Assembly (NCBI RefSeq): GCF_000143415.4
Contig: NW_003314287.1
Location: forward strand, 1,900,400 to 1,964,399
Length of the DNA stretch: 64,000 nucleotides
Direction of reading: 5' to 3'
Origin: Selaginella moellendorffii
Taxonomy: Eukaryota > Streptophyta > Lycopodiopsida > Selaginellales > Selaginellaceae
How positions within the stretch are numbered: the stretch's first letter is position 1; the number at the start of each line of letters is the position of its first letter. This document shows positions 34,024 through 45,284 of the stretch, piece by piece. The position numbers and the translations under genes were made by a program. The notes under the pieces were generated by a model. The model was not told the DNA's origin. It worked only from the letters and a program-made list of their open reading frames with translations, and searched no databases.

Positions 34024-34880
34024 TGTAAGATGCTCCTGCTTGAGGAAGACCATAACTGATAAGCACAGAGACTGGAGCAACATAAGCCGTAGAAGCCAGA
34101 GTCACTTCTTGTGACACTCCCGTTGCAGCAACCAAACCATCCACTGCATGCTTGAACAGAAATGGAACTGTACTTTCAGAACCTGCACATACGCATACAA
34201 GCAAAAGAAGATGAGAGCTATCTATCCATCTATATTCTGTTTTGGCAGTTTGGCGGTGCCCAACAAGAAGCATGAGACTGCAAGCAAGTTTGCAAGTTTG
34301 TTGTGGAGGTCTTCTCACTCCCTCCATTCCACGCTCACGGTTACATAGGAAGAACGAAAAATGATACTACCAATTAAAAGAGCCAGCGAGACAACGACTC
34401 TCCTGCGAAACTAGTAAAACAGCAGCTCTTCGAAAGTTGTAGACTTTACCTTGCTCTTGGTCTTCCTAGCTCTTCTTGGTTTCAGTGGACTGGGAGTTCT
34501 TGGCCTCTCTTTGTTCCATAGCTTCTCTTTGCAATAATCTTGGTTAATTCTTTCGCTCCTTGTCCCTTTTTGCTCTGTCATGCTCCTTGCTAAGTCGGAT
34601 GTGAAGAGTGTATCTTGTGGCGTGGGTAGACAAGGTTTGATACAGCCTGAGATTTGGATCGAGGGACTCCCAGGTCATCCTTTTAGGAAAGATAGAGAAA
34701 CAAGAGCGTACAAAGTGGCACACCAGATGTGACGATCTAGAAGGCAATCCAGAGAATAATCCACCATGAGCATCAGAATGCCGGTTCATATGCTGAAAGC
34801 TTTGCACCTTCTGTGATCGATTCTGCACGAGTTGGATTGATGGAAACCCGATCGCAGGCGAGCGCCATTGCACCCATCGG
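34024..34880 (-). pseudogene. ABC transporter 5' exons fragment, unit 2
   Basis: The minus strand encodes [20 protein letters not shown] and VSVLISYGL, matching the transmembrane domain start of the gene at 3688-6813. It also holds the equivalent of exon 1 and its 5' flank (about 34680-34880). Between 34415 and 34680 the second exon is replaced by unrelated DNA. A further insertion of about 100 bp lies near 34220-34330 inside the first intron. All downstream exons are missing. Confidence 0.8.
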
Positions 34881-35925
34881 TCTGCCAACGTGGAAATACG
34901 TGGCGCGCGACTAGCAACGTGGAAGCTTTGCTGGCGGCCAGATCAACCGTCCATGGAGAATACACACTTGATGCAAGAACCGGACGAGAGAAGCTTCACT
35001 CCTTCGTTTACTTCTGAGAATGGTAGCCTGTGAGTGATGTATCCGTCGAGATTGATTTCCTGGACGATCCACGAAAACTTAGAATTCTTCCAGCTTGATC
35101 AATCTAAACAAACCTTTGTGGAGCACATATCCACGAGCTTCTGCATGTCGGATTTGCCCCTGAATCCACCAAAGTATCCCGACTTGAGTTGGTGACCCGA
35201 GAGGAGAATCGCGGCTGGGAATGTCACCATCTCATCAGGCCTGGGAGCTCCAACCATGACCGTTGTTCCATACTAAACAATCCAGTTAGCAAGCACACTG
35301 CTGGAAACTAGCAGAGCTTTTCACTCACGCTTGTGGTGCTAAGCAAAGCTTGTACCAACAGATGAGGCTTGCCGACGCATTCAAAGCGGTAGTCGACTCC
35401 TCCATTCGTGAGCTCGAGAAGCACCTGAGAGAGAGTGAGAGAAACATGGGTGATAAAGACGAGAGTTAGAACACACAACCTCATGAAGCGGCGCTTCGTG
35501 GTCCTGTGGATTTCGGTCGCACCAAATGCTCTGGCTGCGCAGAAAAAACGCTTAGCACTTACGGGTCTTTGACGAGTAAAACACCAGCTGACCAGCTTCG
35601 AATTTTCGAGGTAAGATATCGATCCCAGTTATCCGAGTTGCACCGGCGATTCGAGCGCCCTCGACAGCCTGAAAACAAATGGTTTCGCTTCCAGAACTTT
35701 AGGAAAAGCTATAGAGTACGTACTGCTAGCCCGACGGTTCCCAGTCCAATTACAGCAACCGTGGAGCCGGCTTCGACGCTTGCCAAGTTTAATGCGGATC
35801 CCAAGCCTGGAAACAACGATATCAGAGAAGGAATGCGCAAACAAGGAGGAACGTACCGGTCAGCCCAGAAGACAAGCTTTCTCCAGTGGAACCGGATCAA
35901 CTTTGACAACCGAGGTCTTGTCCAG
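34881..35925 (-). pseudogene. Alcohol dehydrogenase 3' half, unit 2
   Basis: Matches 7030-8110 nearly base for base and contains exons 5-10 (the Rossmann GLGTVG, then CFECVGKPHLL in changed form, then SGYFGGF). Small deletions break the frame, for example 'agacact' lost at about 35513. The zinc-binding N-terminal exons are gone: at 35925 the sequence jumps to the equivalent of 9053. The codon for the conserved Cys in YCFECVG's first position is changed (ggtagtc for gtagtc context). Confidence 0.82.
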
Positions 35926-36074
35926 CAGGACTCCAATACTCTTAGATAATGATAAGCTCCTTTTCCTAGTTAGATCTGTTTGGTTTGTTCTTCATTTTCT
36001 CATGGTATCCCCGATAACTGCTAAGAGTTTTTTTTTGCCTGAATAAAAGCTCGATCTTTTTTTGGATTGAAATT

Positions 36075-36847
36075 CTATGGCTCGCAAAGATTTACAGCAG
36101 AAAGACTTCGAGACTCAAGCTCAAGTGCTCCACGCTCTTGCTCTATCTGCTCAGAAGCTTGACGCTCTTGCTCGATCATACGAAATATATACTGCTGCAG
36201 CCAAAACAGATCAAACTCAACGTAGTAGTCACCCTTCACATGAGCAGTGAAAGACGACACTGGAAACTTCACCACAAAGCGCTCTCGGTTCTGCTCATTG
36301 CAAAACTCGGGACCAAACTGGATCTCCATGGCATCCTTCCCGCTCTCCCTGGCTACAAACGTAAACTCGTCACCAGGCCGCGCAATCTTCACCCCGATCG
36401 CCACCAAGCAGCCCGACTCCACCCACAGATCCAAAACCTCCCTTAAAACTTCCAGTGGCTCGTTCTTGTATCCAACACCGCCCGCGCTGGCTGCGCGAGC
36501 GACGACCCGGAGAAGAAGCAAGCGTCCGGCTCCTTGTTGCCGCTGATGGTCTGGAGGCGAGACGCTCCAGCGCCCGTGATCGCTTTTGTAAGAGAGGCTA
36601 GCCCAATGCCCGGGATCTGGATGATGTGAAAAATGATGGAGGGCTCTAGCGCAGATGACACGGTGCTGTGGACTATTGACGGATCCCCATAGGCCAAAAC
36701 CTCACCCCTCCTGTACTCTAGCCTCCAACTCGAGTCGCAGGCGTCGTACACACCCCATGGGACGTTTGTGGCCACGACAAATGGCCCCGGCTGCCCTCTG
36801 CTGTAGGCGTCAACCGCTTGCTTCAATCCGGCTTCCAAAGCGTCCAT
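36075..36847 (-). pseudogene. PD-(D/E)XK-like gene, unit 2, frameshifted
   Basis: Nearly identical to 9188-9967, but 7 nt are missing at 36470/36471. The loss removes the codons around Glu126, the residue I propose as catalytic, and shifts the frame right after ARAVL. Outside it only a few substitutions are seen, so inactivation is recent. A short open frame survives on each side of the break. Confidence 0.82.
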
Positions 36848-37764
36848 GAAATTGCTTGCCCTAAAACTCCCTAAATATCCAGTAAGATCTCATGTCCTTT
36901 TTCTCCTCACTGCAAGATTGATCAAAAGTGAGTTTCATCATGGGTAAAAATGTGGATCCGGGGGAGTTCTCGAAATGGCCCAAGGACGGTTAACTGGTGC
37001 TGATCATCACGCGCTGAACAGATCTGCGGACAGGTTATCCAAATGGTTGGGATGGAACAAGGTTCACAGGCGTTCATAAGGTGTGGGACGTCAACTTGAT
37101 GAGCAAAAAAGGTGTCATGACCTTAGTTAATTGTGGCAGTGCCGGACCTTTTGCACTGATTATTCCACACATCGCTACTGGAGCAGTAGCGCTTCTGGGA
37201 ACGACCTCGGGCCATCATAAAAACCACATGTAGTGAGTCTATGAGCAAGCTCTCTAAAGACTTGCTTCTCTGGCACGTCACTGATACAAACAAAAGCGGG
37301 ACATGCTGTTCATGTGGAGGTCACTTGGAGCATGAGATTACATAACCGAGTCTTGTCAAAGTTCCACACATTCCTTCTCTAGGGACTTGCTGGAGGACTC
37401 AGAGTTTTACATTAGACCTCTTTGAACTTGCATCCAGAAGTGGAGACTTGAGGTCTACACAGCTGCTGATCAAGCTTACAGAAGAGATGTTGTTATGCTG
37501 CTACCCGGATTGTGACATTGTAGTTTCATGTTAGAGTAAGCTACTAGTACCCTTGGTATCGCTATTGAGATTGCAACAAGAATCAAAGCTAACCAATCAT
37601 GTTGCTAGATCTAGCCTCAAAAGGATGTTCAAGGCTTTGGAAGAAAGAAAAGAGAGAGAAAGACAAGAATTTCAATATATGTATTGATTTCGTGTTGTAG
37701 TTTAACATTAGAAAGGCATTGTCAATTGCTATGACAACTAATTACAAAAACATTAGTTGACCTT
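36848..37764. repeat. Duplicate of 9968-10815
   Basis: Continues the unit-2 segment. It carries two small insertions relative to unit 1 (about 36961-36988 and 37112-37170). No gene. Confidence 0.7.
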
Positions 37765-38609
37765 TGTAGAACTGAGGGAATATTCCATTTGCCGCCACGT
37801 CAGTATTAGGGTCACGACCATTGGGGACACTTAAAGGGGAAAAAACAGGGGATCAAATATATGTGAGGAAGTAAAGGAAAAAAGGATGCCTCGACGAAGA
37901 GGTCCTCGGCGAAGCGCCCTCGATCGTGTGAACAAGCGACCGGATACGACCGGATACGACGAGAAGCAAGAGAACGTCAAGCCACTATGACACTGTGGGC
38001 AGCGGTTCTATTTTAGAGCAAACTCCTAGATATTCCCTGGGGTGTCTTCACTGGTGCACTGCCCAAACCCATTCTTCAATAAACCTACAGAGTTCGAGCG
38101 AGGAGAGCCGAACCAAGTAGCGTCATTGAACAATTGGGACTAGACAGCAGCACGATCGTTTAGTTAAAATCTTGCTGGATTCCGAGCGGGAGGAGCAAAT
38201 CCGACGCCAGCAGGACGAGCGGGCAGCCCGCTACGCACGACGTCAGGCGCTTTCTACGCCACTTTCGTCTCCTCGCATAAGACCCTCGTCACCAAGCGAG
38301 GAGCCTTCTTCCCCACCAGATCTTGACGAGGAAGTTTGGGGCGAGTACCAATCGTCCCCTCCTCCACCCATCTGAGTTTCTACTCCTCCAAGAATGAGTG
38401 GCGCTGGCGGATCCGGAGGTGCACCACCACCGCTGCCGCCGCCAATTCCTCCTCTGCCAGGACGGCATTTTACTTCTCGCCCATCGCGGGCAATGATGCG
38501 GACACACATTTCAATTCCTTTGAGACTGTTGGCATTGCCAACCAAGAAGCCGATGAAGCCGATCGCCTTCGGTTCTTCCCTGCTACACTCCTATTCCCTC
38601 AGTTCTACA
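37765..38609 (+). mobile_element. 845 bp insertion with TG...CA ends, 18 bp terminal inverted repeat and 5 bp TSD
   Basis: The left end is TGTAGAACTGAGGGAATA, and the right end TATTCCCTCAGTTCTACA is its exact reverse complement. The 5 bp ACCTT flanks both sides (37760-37764 and 38610-38614). The site is uninterrupted in unit 1 (about 10809-10820). Inside lie an AATAAA (about 38079), a possible LTR end 'ttgaaca' followed by 'attgggactag' (about 38131-38147), and a highly charged then Pro-rich frame (SEREEQIRRQQDERAARYAR, 38172-38375; GGAPPPLPPPIPP, 38394 onward) that looks like the start of a gag. It may be an LTR-retroelement derivative whose 5' end was copied inverted at its right edge. No known family is assigned. 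Confidence 0.7.
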
Positions 38610-39504
38610 ACCTTTACTCCTATCTCATCATTATTATTTATTTTCAATAACACAATTCTCAGAAATGAGAATAAATAATAATGAGATCAAAGAAACAACA
38701 GAAGAAATCATTTGTCAAATGTTTGCTGTGACAATTAATTACAAAAACATTAGTTGACCTTTACTCCTCATCTAATAACCCTAATTTTGGAGAACTAGCA
38801 CATGAGCAAGGTGCACCTGTAATGAAGACTGGAGTCACCAATTGACAATGCCTGTCTAATGTTAAACCAAAACATTTATAATATTTTTGCAACAATTAGC
38901 ATCCTTTATATAAAAAACATCTTAATTGTTGTAAATATAACAACAAATATTTTGCAACAATTAAGATCCTTTAAAATATTTTTGACCAACTCACAAAATA
39001 TGTCTAGATATAAATATGCTTTTTGATTTACAGAAACCAAGAAGTTTTTGATAAATATTGATGTGGCATATTAGGATATCCAGATATTAATATAGTGCTA
39101 TATACATTACACATACTTATAAGTGGAAATTATTATTTATATATTATGAACATTAGTGGTAATTTCTAATCATATTGTGAAGTAGCATAATTTCCAGCAA
39201 CAAAAGTGATATGTGAAGCACCAAATGCTATTATTATTGTAATTGTTTTCTAAAATTCTACTCAGTTCACCTCTTGTAGTAGCTCCTTCCTTTGTACTAT
39301 CTGCAATATTCATAGACAAAAGAATTTTCAATTGTTCAATAAATCAAAATATTTATTATAATAATTGTTTTTGTTCCATCCTCATTTATTAGTATCTTGC
39401 CCTTTTCTTGCAAGTATGCTATTTGGAATAGCTGCAACCATACTATTAATTGTATTAAAAGGTAAATGAGTAGATTCCAAAGATATGTATATTTAATATA
39501 TATT
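38610..39504. repeat. Duplicate of 10910-11160 plus 20395-21027 (empty site of Gypsy-A)
   Basis: Here 'caacaattagcatcctttatata' is uninterrupted, while in unit 1 it is split by the 9.2 kb Gypsy-A element. Similarity ends at 39469. No gene. Confidence 0.8.
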
Positions 39505-41695
39505 TGTGAAGTCCAAGTGTACAGCTACAATGCCATATACTAATATTAGTGTAATGGGATTTTGATAATCATTGGATTGATTTCAATCCGAATCACTCAC
39601 TTCTGTATATAAGCTAGGGTTTTTGGGCTAATTGATATGCACATTTTCTGTATTCTTTTTCCATATTTCATGCACTCACATTGGTGGAAATGTTCTATGC
39701 ACTCACATTGGTGGAGGTGAGGGGCACTTTTGATTGTCCTTAAGAAGTGTTTGGATTTGGGATTTGATTTAGATTTAGTTTTTGCATCATTTAAATTTAG
39801 CTTTTTCCATTTCCTTTCTTTTGTTCTTTCCTTTCAGGATTTTAGTTTAAATTTAGTTTTTTTTTCATTGTCTAAATCTCCCTTTCCTTCTAGCTTTTTG
39901 TCATTTCTCTTTTTTTACTCTTTCTTTTTCGTTCATCTTCATGGCAAATTAGCAATTTCCTCCTTTGACCTTGGAGTAGTAGTTGGTATAATTGCTTGAT
40001 GTTATGTGTTTGCAATTGAATAACCAAACTTAGTTGATGGCAACATTCATAGCACGTGGTACAACTCCTCTTGCTCTTGGTGCCAATCCTCGCATTTGAC
40101 CGGAGTTCTTTCACGGGAATCTTGAGGATGATGTGTACCATTGGTTCAATTACTTCATAATGATTGCCACATATCATTTTTGGGATGATACTCGACATTT
40201 GCATGAGTTTCCCACGTGTCTCCAAAGGATGGCATTGCAGTGGTACAATGGTTTGAGCGCAGTCACTCGTGAGGATTGGAGTGTTCTCTCGGACGTCTTC
40301 AAAAGCACATTCGGACATGTTGATGATTGTGATGATGCCTTCCAACAATTGTATCGTCTTCGTCAAGGGCTATATAAGTTGGTGATGCAATTTGCCATTC
40401 GTTTTTGAAGCCTTTTGCTTCGTGCAGAGTCAAATTTGTCAGAGTGGATCAAGTTAGGAATGTTGTGGCCAGCACTTCGTCAAGATCATGTTGAACTTGT
40501 GCATGAACTTGCTCCCACCACCCTTAACAATGCTCTTCACTTGGCACAACGTTATGAGACGTCACTTTTTCCACTTCTCGCTGCATGTTCTTCAGCTCCA
40601 CTTCCTATGGGTGATAGTCCTGTTCCAATGGAGGTTGATGTTGGTATTGCTCGAGTCCAAGAACAAAGGTGAGGCCATGGTCGTGGCCGTGATATTTGTT
40701 GTTGGGCGTGTAATAAAGTTGGTCACACTTATTGGTGTTATTAGGGTTTTCCAGATTAGCAGCCACCATTTCCTGGGTGAGGACCTTGGCGTCAACAATG
40801 TCCTATTGGTGCTACTGCAGTGAATGGTCTGGACACCGAGATGCATATGGGAAATGAAGAGTCATGCGAGTAATGGAAGGACCTTGCGTGAATAAGTTAG
40901 TGACTCCTCCATCTTTCTTTCGGGAGTATCATCAAGGGGTTCACTTGGCACCAGTTCATCCAATGTTTACTTTCCAAGCTTGTTTTTATAACAAGAGGTC
41001 TCCTATTATTCTCTTCGTGTTGGTTAATATAGGTTCGAGTTTATCTTCTATTGCTCAACCCGTTGCCACATATTGCCATCTATACTTGCATTGTGCGATG
41101 GAGCCAGTTTTCATTCTTTATGGCAACGGCTGTACACATACATGTGCACGAGATGAGGTAGACTTAGTTGTGCGTGTGGGTGATCTCAAGCTTGGGTTGC
41201 AATCATTGCAGGTGGTGTTGAGTCAAGATTTTAACTTCATCTTTGGTATAGATTGGTTGCAGTGCAATCATGCCAAGTATGACTTTGAGGCTTTTCCCCC
41301 TTGTTTCATACTTATATTTCATCCATTCTTTTCACTTTCATGCCTCTTCGTCCCTCTGCTTCTACCTCTGCTTCCATTACTTTTGTCCCCCCACTCCTTC
41401 CTCTTATGTTTTTGTCTTATTCTGCTTTTCCCTTTTCTGATCCCTCTGGCAATCTTTGTGTTGCAGCGGTTGATCGGCTCATGAATGAGTATTCTGATTT
41501 CTTTGCATTTGACCTATCACCTGGGGCCAAGATTGCCATATGTCATCCTAATTGAATTGGGGATGTGCATCCAATCAAGTTTCATGTTCGCCGTCGATCA
41601 CCAAAAGAGATCAAGATTTTACGTGCAAACATCAAGGAGATGTTGGAGAAGGGTGTTATTCGGAAGTCGTGGTTGGAATGCATGTTTGACCACCT
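39505..41695 (+). mobile_element. Gypsy-A fragment with 5' LTR, gag, protease and start of RT
   Basis: The LTR is 39505-39680 (TGTGAAGTCC...CACTCACA), followed by ttggtgg at the PBS position. Gag spans about 40036-40672 (WFNYFIMIATYHFWD, LQRMALQWYNGLS, PMEVDVGIARVQ). A zinc knuckle CWACNKVGHTYWC with all four ligands is at about 40700-40745. The protease is degenerate (VNIGSS for the usual DTGAS, about 41027). RT opens SPKEIKILRANIKEMLEKGV and stops at about 41690, next to an assembly gap. It is the best-kept gag of this family here. There are several stops. Confidence 0.83.
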
Positions 41696-41769
41696 AAGAT
41701 ATTAATTTGGTTCCCACTAGGTTGTGTTACTCCTTTTTTTCTTGTCCGGTTTGGGTCTAAGCCCAAGCT

Positions 41770-41869
41770 NNNNNNNNNNNNNNNNNNNNNNNNNNNNNNN
41801 NNNNNNNNNNNNNNNNNNNNNNNNNNNNNNNNNNNNNNNNNNNNNNNNNNNNNNNNNNNNNNNNNNNNN
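41770..41869. other. Assembly gap (100 N)
   Basis: Exactly 100 N, the usual size for a gap of unknown length. Gypsy-A sequence breaks off just before it and a Gypsy-C LTR starts just after, so missing sequence is likely. Confidence 0.98.
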
Positions 41870-42311
41870 ATGTAAGCCACAAATTTTTCATTTCCAATTT
41901 GTCAGTTTACCTTGTCTATCTGACCAACACCGCCTTGGCCTTTGCTAAGTTCCCTCGCCAAAGTTCCTACCTATTATACCAGTTCTTACTTGGTCCTACT
42001 TGGTTTCAGCTACTCACTGCACGAGCAACAGAGCATTAGCCATCCATCCACGGATTCCCAAATCTCTCCTAATTCCCCTCCCTAGGTTAGATTAGACTTA
42101 AGGTTTGGCTACACTCCCTACAAACACAAACAACCAAGCACACCAAGCTGGTTTAGTTCCCTCTCCGACACTACCCAAGTCCATACTCACTCCCACCCAA
42201 GGCCCCAGTCTCAACCTCAAGTCAATTTGGAAGCACCATTGGAGAGTTCCTTCAAGACTAGTTCCTGAACCTCACTATCCTTACTATACTTTTGGAACCC
42301 TTTGCAGCCAG

Positions 42312-42332
42312 CCCCCCCCCCCCCCCCCCCCC
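42312..42332. repeat. Poly-C tract, 21 nt
   Basis: An uninterrupted run of 21 C. Its flanks ('tactatac.ttttggaaccc' and 'acacatgctttgggttttta') match those of the interrupted C tract at 52077-52095 in R1. Confidence 0.9.
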
Positions 42333-42377
42333 TGGAAGACACATGCTTTGGGTTTTTACCCCTTGACCTGTATTGGT

Positions 42378-42567
42378 ACTCGGATTCGATCTCAGACTTG
42401 ATCTTGGACCCGACCTTGGACTCGGTCTCGAACTTGACCTCAGACCTGATCTCGGACTCGGTCTCGAACCCAATCTCAAGTCTCGGACCCGGTCTTGGAT
42501 CTCGGACCCGGTCTCAGATCTCGGACTCTGTCTAGAACTCAGTCTCGAACTTGGTCTCGGAGTCGGC
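42378..42567 (+). repeat. Minisatellite of about 12 bp units (ctcggacccggt-like)
   Basis: About 15 degenerate copies of a unit like tctcggacccgg or tctcgaacttgg run through this stretch. Because the unit length is a multiple of three and lacks stops, several frames on both strands stay open and give low-complexity peptides such as DLGLGLELD and SPRSGPRSSL. These are not taken as genes. Confidence 0.8.
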
Positions 42568-42589
42568 CAGGAATACATGCATTTTTACC

Positions 42590-43960
42590 TTTGGGTCAAC
42601 TTTCAGTTGATCCCACTTGGTAGCCTGAGGTTCTTGGTGTTCAGCCACACCATCTCCCCAGCTTAGAACTCTACATCCCGGTGCTTCTGATTCATGTACT
42701 TGGTTTGCCTTTGTTGAGCCCGTTCCAAGGAATTCCTCACTAGATTCTAAATATTGAGTTTTTCTGCCATGAATGCCTCCACCACGGGTAACTCTCCATG
42801 ATACTCAGCTACGCTGAGTTCCACAGAACCTTTAATAGTTTGCCCATTAATGACTTCCCATGGACTCAGCCCGATACTCGAGTGTGATGAGTTCTTATAG
42901 CATATTTCCGCAAGTCCCAAATGACTTACCCAATCAGTCTGGTCTTCGGAGATATAGCATCGCAAATAATCCTCCAGTTGCCTATTCACCCTTTTCATTT
43001 GTCTATCTGTCAAGAAGTGTTAGTGCCATTCAACTTGACTTAATACCCAATACTTGTCTGTGGGTGATATGCTGTGCTGAATTTCAACTTGGTGTGATAC
43101 TATTCCAAGAGAGTTCTCCAGAACCTACTGGTGAAGATCTTGTTTCGATCTGAGATGATCTCCTCTAGCCTTCCCCGCACTAAAACCACTTGTTCAAAAA
43201 AAACCTTCGCCACACCTTCCGCATCCACTTCCGTTGTGGTGGGTATGAAATGTGTCATCTTTGAAAATCAGTCTACCACCACGAATATCGCATCAAACCC
43301 CTCACTTGGGGGGAGTCTCGTGATGAAGTCCATCGTAAGACATTTCCACAGACGATCTGGAATTGGGATGCTTTGTAACAAACCCCCACTAGCTTTAGTC
43401 ATGGCTTTGACCTGTTGACATGTCTTTACATAGTCTTGGACGTCCTTAGCCATATCTAGCTAGTGATACTTCCTCTTGAGTAAGCCCATTGTCTTGGGCA
43501 CTCCGCTGTGTCCCACAAGAGGTTTGTCATGACACTCTTCTAAGGCTACCTTCCTTAGTTCCCCTTTTGGAATATACACCTTCATTTATTTATAATAGAT
43601 GAGTCCATTGCATTCCACATAGCCTATTTTCTCTTCCGTTGGCAGCTCACCTCTCTGGTGAGCTTCCTGCACCTCGAGGTTCCTCAGCAACACTTCTTGT
43701 GCTAAACCATTGTTCTTATATGCTGTCCGCACATTATCCCAAAAGGTTGCTGTCGCATTGAATATCGCCAACTTCAAGCTCGCTTTTCAACTTAGAGCAT
43801 CTACCACGATGTTGCTCTTCCCAGGTTTATACATAATCTTGCAATCAAACTTGGCCAAAGCATTGGCCCACCGACCCTGTTTCCCTCTCAGGTTGGGTTG
43901 TGACAAGAAGTGTTTTGTTGCCACGTTGTCCGTGTAAACCTTGAAGTGTCTCCCAAGGTA
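42590..43960 (-). pseudogene. Gypsy-C RNase H and integrase remnant
   Basis: RNase H (FKVYTDNVATKHFLSQ, KIMYKPGKSNIVVDALS, 43787-43999) is followed by the integrase zinc region, the core ([24 protein letters not shown], 43268-43453), and the C-terminal core with DYLRCYISEDQTDWVSHL and NSSHSSIGLSPWEV (42747-43013). It ends at about 42590 inside the C-terminal module. Stops separate the pieces. Confidence 0.82.
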
Positions 43961-44132
43961 GTGTCTCCACTCCTTGAACGCCTTGACTACCGCAAACAAT
44001 TCCTTCTTGTGGGCAGCCCACTTCCGCTGAGTCTAGTCCAACTTCTTCGAGAAGAACACTATTGGATGGTTGTCTTACTTCAACACTACACCCAACGCAA
44101 AGTCCAAAGCATCCGTTTCTACCTCAAAGTCC

Positions 44133-45104
44133 TTACCAAATTAACATAGAAGCCTTCCTCAACTTCCCTTTGAGGTGGAAAAATGCCGCCTCCCATTCTG
44201 CTGTCCATACCATCTTCCCTTTTCCCGTTTGATCCGTCAAAAGCAGAGTTACTCTTAAATAGTGTTTGATAAACTTTCGGTAGTAGTTGCATAGCCCCAA
44301 AAATGCCCTTAACTTGTGTACATTCAATGGTCGTTCCCATTCCTGGATCGCTTGGACCTTCTCAGGGTCCACCTTGAGCCCATGTTTGCCCACCACATGC
44401 TTGAGAAACTTTACCTTTTGTTGAGCAAAGTCACATTTGCTCTCTTTAGCATATAGTTAGTGTTCTCTTAGTTTCTCAAACACTTTCGTCAAGTGTTCGG
44501 CATGCTCCTCTAGCATCTCGCTATAGATTAGTATATCGTTAATATAAAGGACCACAAAGTGATCCAAATAGGGTACAAAGATGTGGTTCATTAGTGCTGA
44601 AAACATTGCTAGCACATTGCACAACCCAAAGGGCATCACCAAAAACTCAAAGCTCCCATACCTTGTTCAACAGATTGTCTTCTTGACATCTTCCTCTGCT
44701 ACCCTGATTTGGTAGTATTTTGACATTAGGTCAATCCTTGAGAAGTATTTTATCTTTCCTAACCTATCGAACAGGTCCTCAATCCTTGGCAAAGGGTACT
44801 TGTTCTTCTTTATATACTTGTTGAGCAACCGGTGGTCTATGCATATGCGTATAGATCCATCTTTCTTTTTCAAAAATAACACCAGTGCCCTATACAGCGA
44901 CTTGCTCAACCTAACATACCCTTTGTCCACCAACTCTTTTAGTTGGCGTTTGAGCTCCTCGAGTTCCTTTTCATTCAAATGATAGAGGGGACGAACCACC
45001 ACCTTAGCACCCTCGACTAGCTCAATCTTATGTTTTATCAGTTGTGTGGGGGGCAACCCCACCGATAGCTCCTCTAGCATAGTATCCTGAAATTGGTCCA
45101 ACAC
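44133..45104 (-). pseudogene. Gypsy-C reverse transcriptase remnant
   Basis: RT begins [20 protein letters not shown] and includes [20 protein letters not shown]. The active site at 44535-44546 reads YIND in place of YIDD, so one catalytic Asp is lost. The thumb/connection (LRAFLGLCNYYRKFI) follows. Stops and the Asp loss make it inactive. Confidence 0.85.
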
Positions 45105-45284
45105 CTGCTAGATCACTAAAGGCACTTCTTTTGTTCCTGTCTTTTTGTCACTTTTCACCGAGAGTAAGCACAAAAATGTTGCCTTGGTTCCTTTAGTGAG
45201 TTGTCCTCTCGTGAACACCAAGTTTAAGCAGGAGTCTTTAGCCTTACATTGCCCTACCTTTAGATCCTAGGCCTCCACCTTGGA

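Noticed and set aside
42258-42666. Several open frames of 75-105 residues on both strands
   Set aside because: They are products of the stop-free minisatellite and the poly-C run, with low-complexity content.
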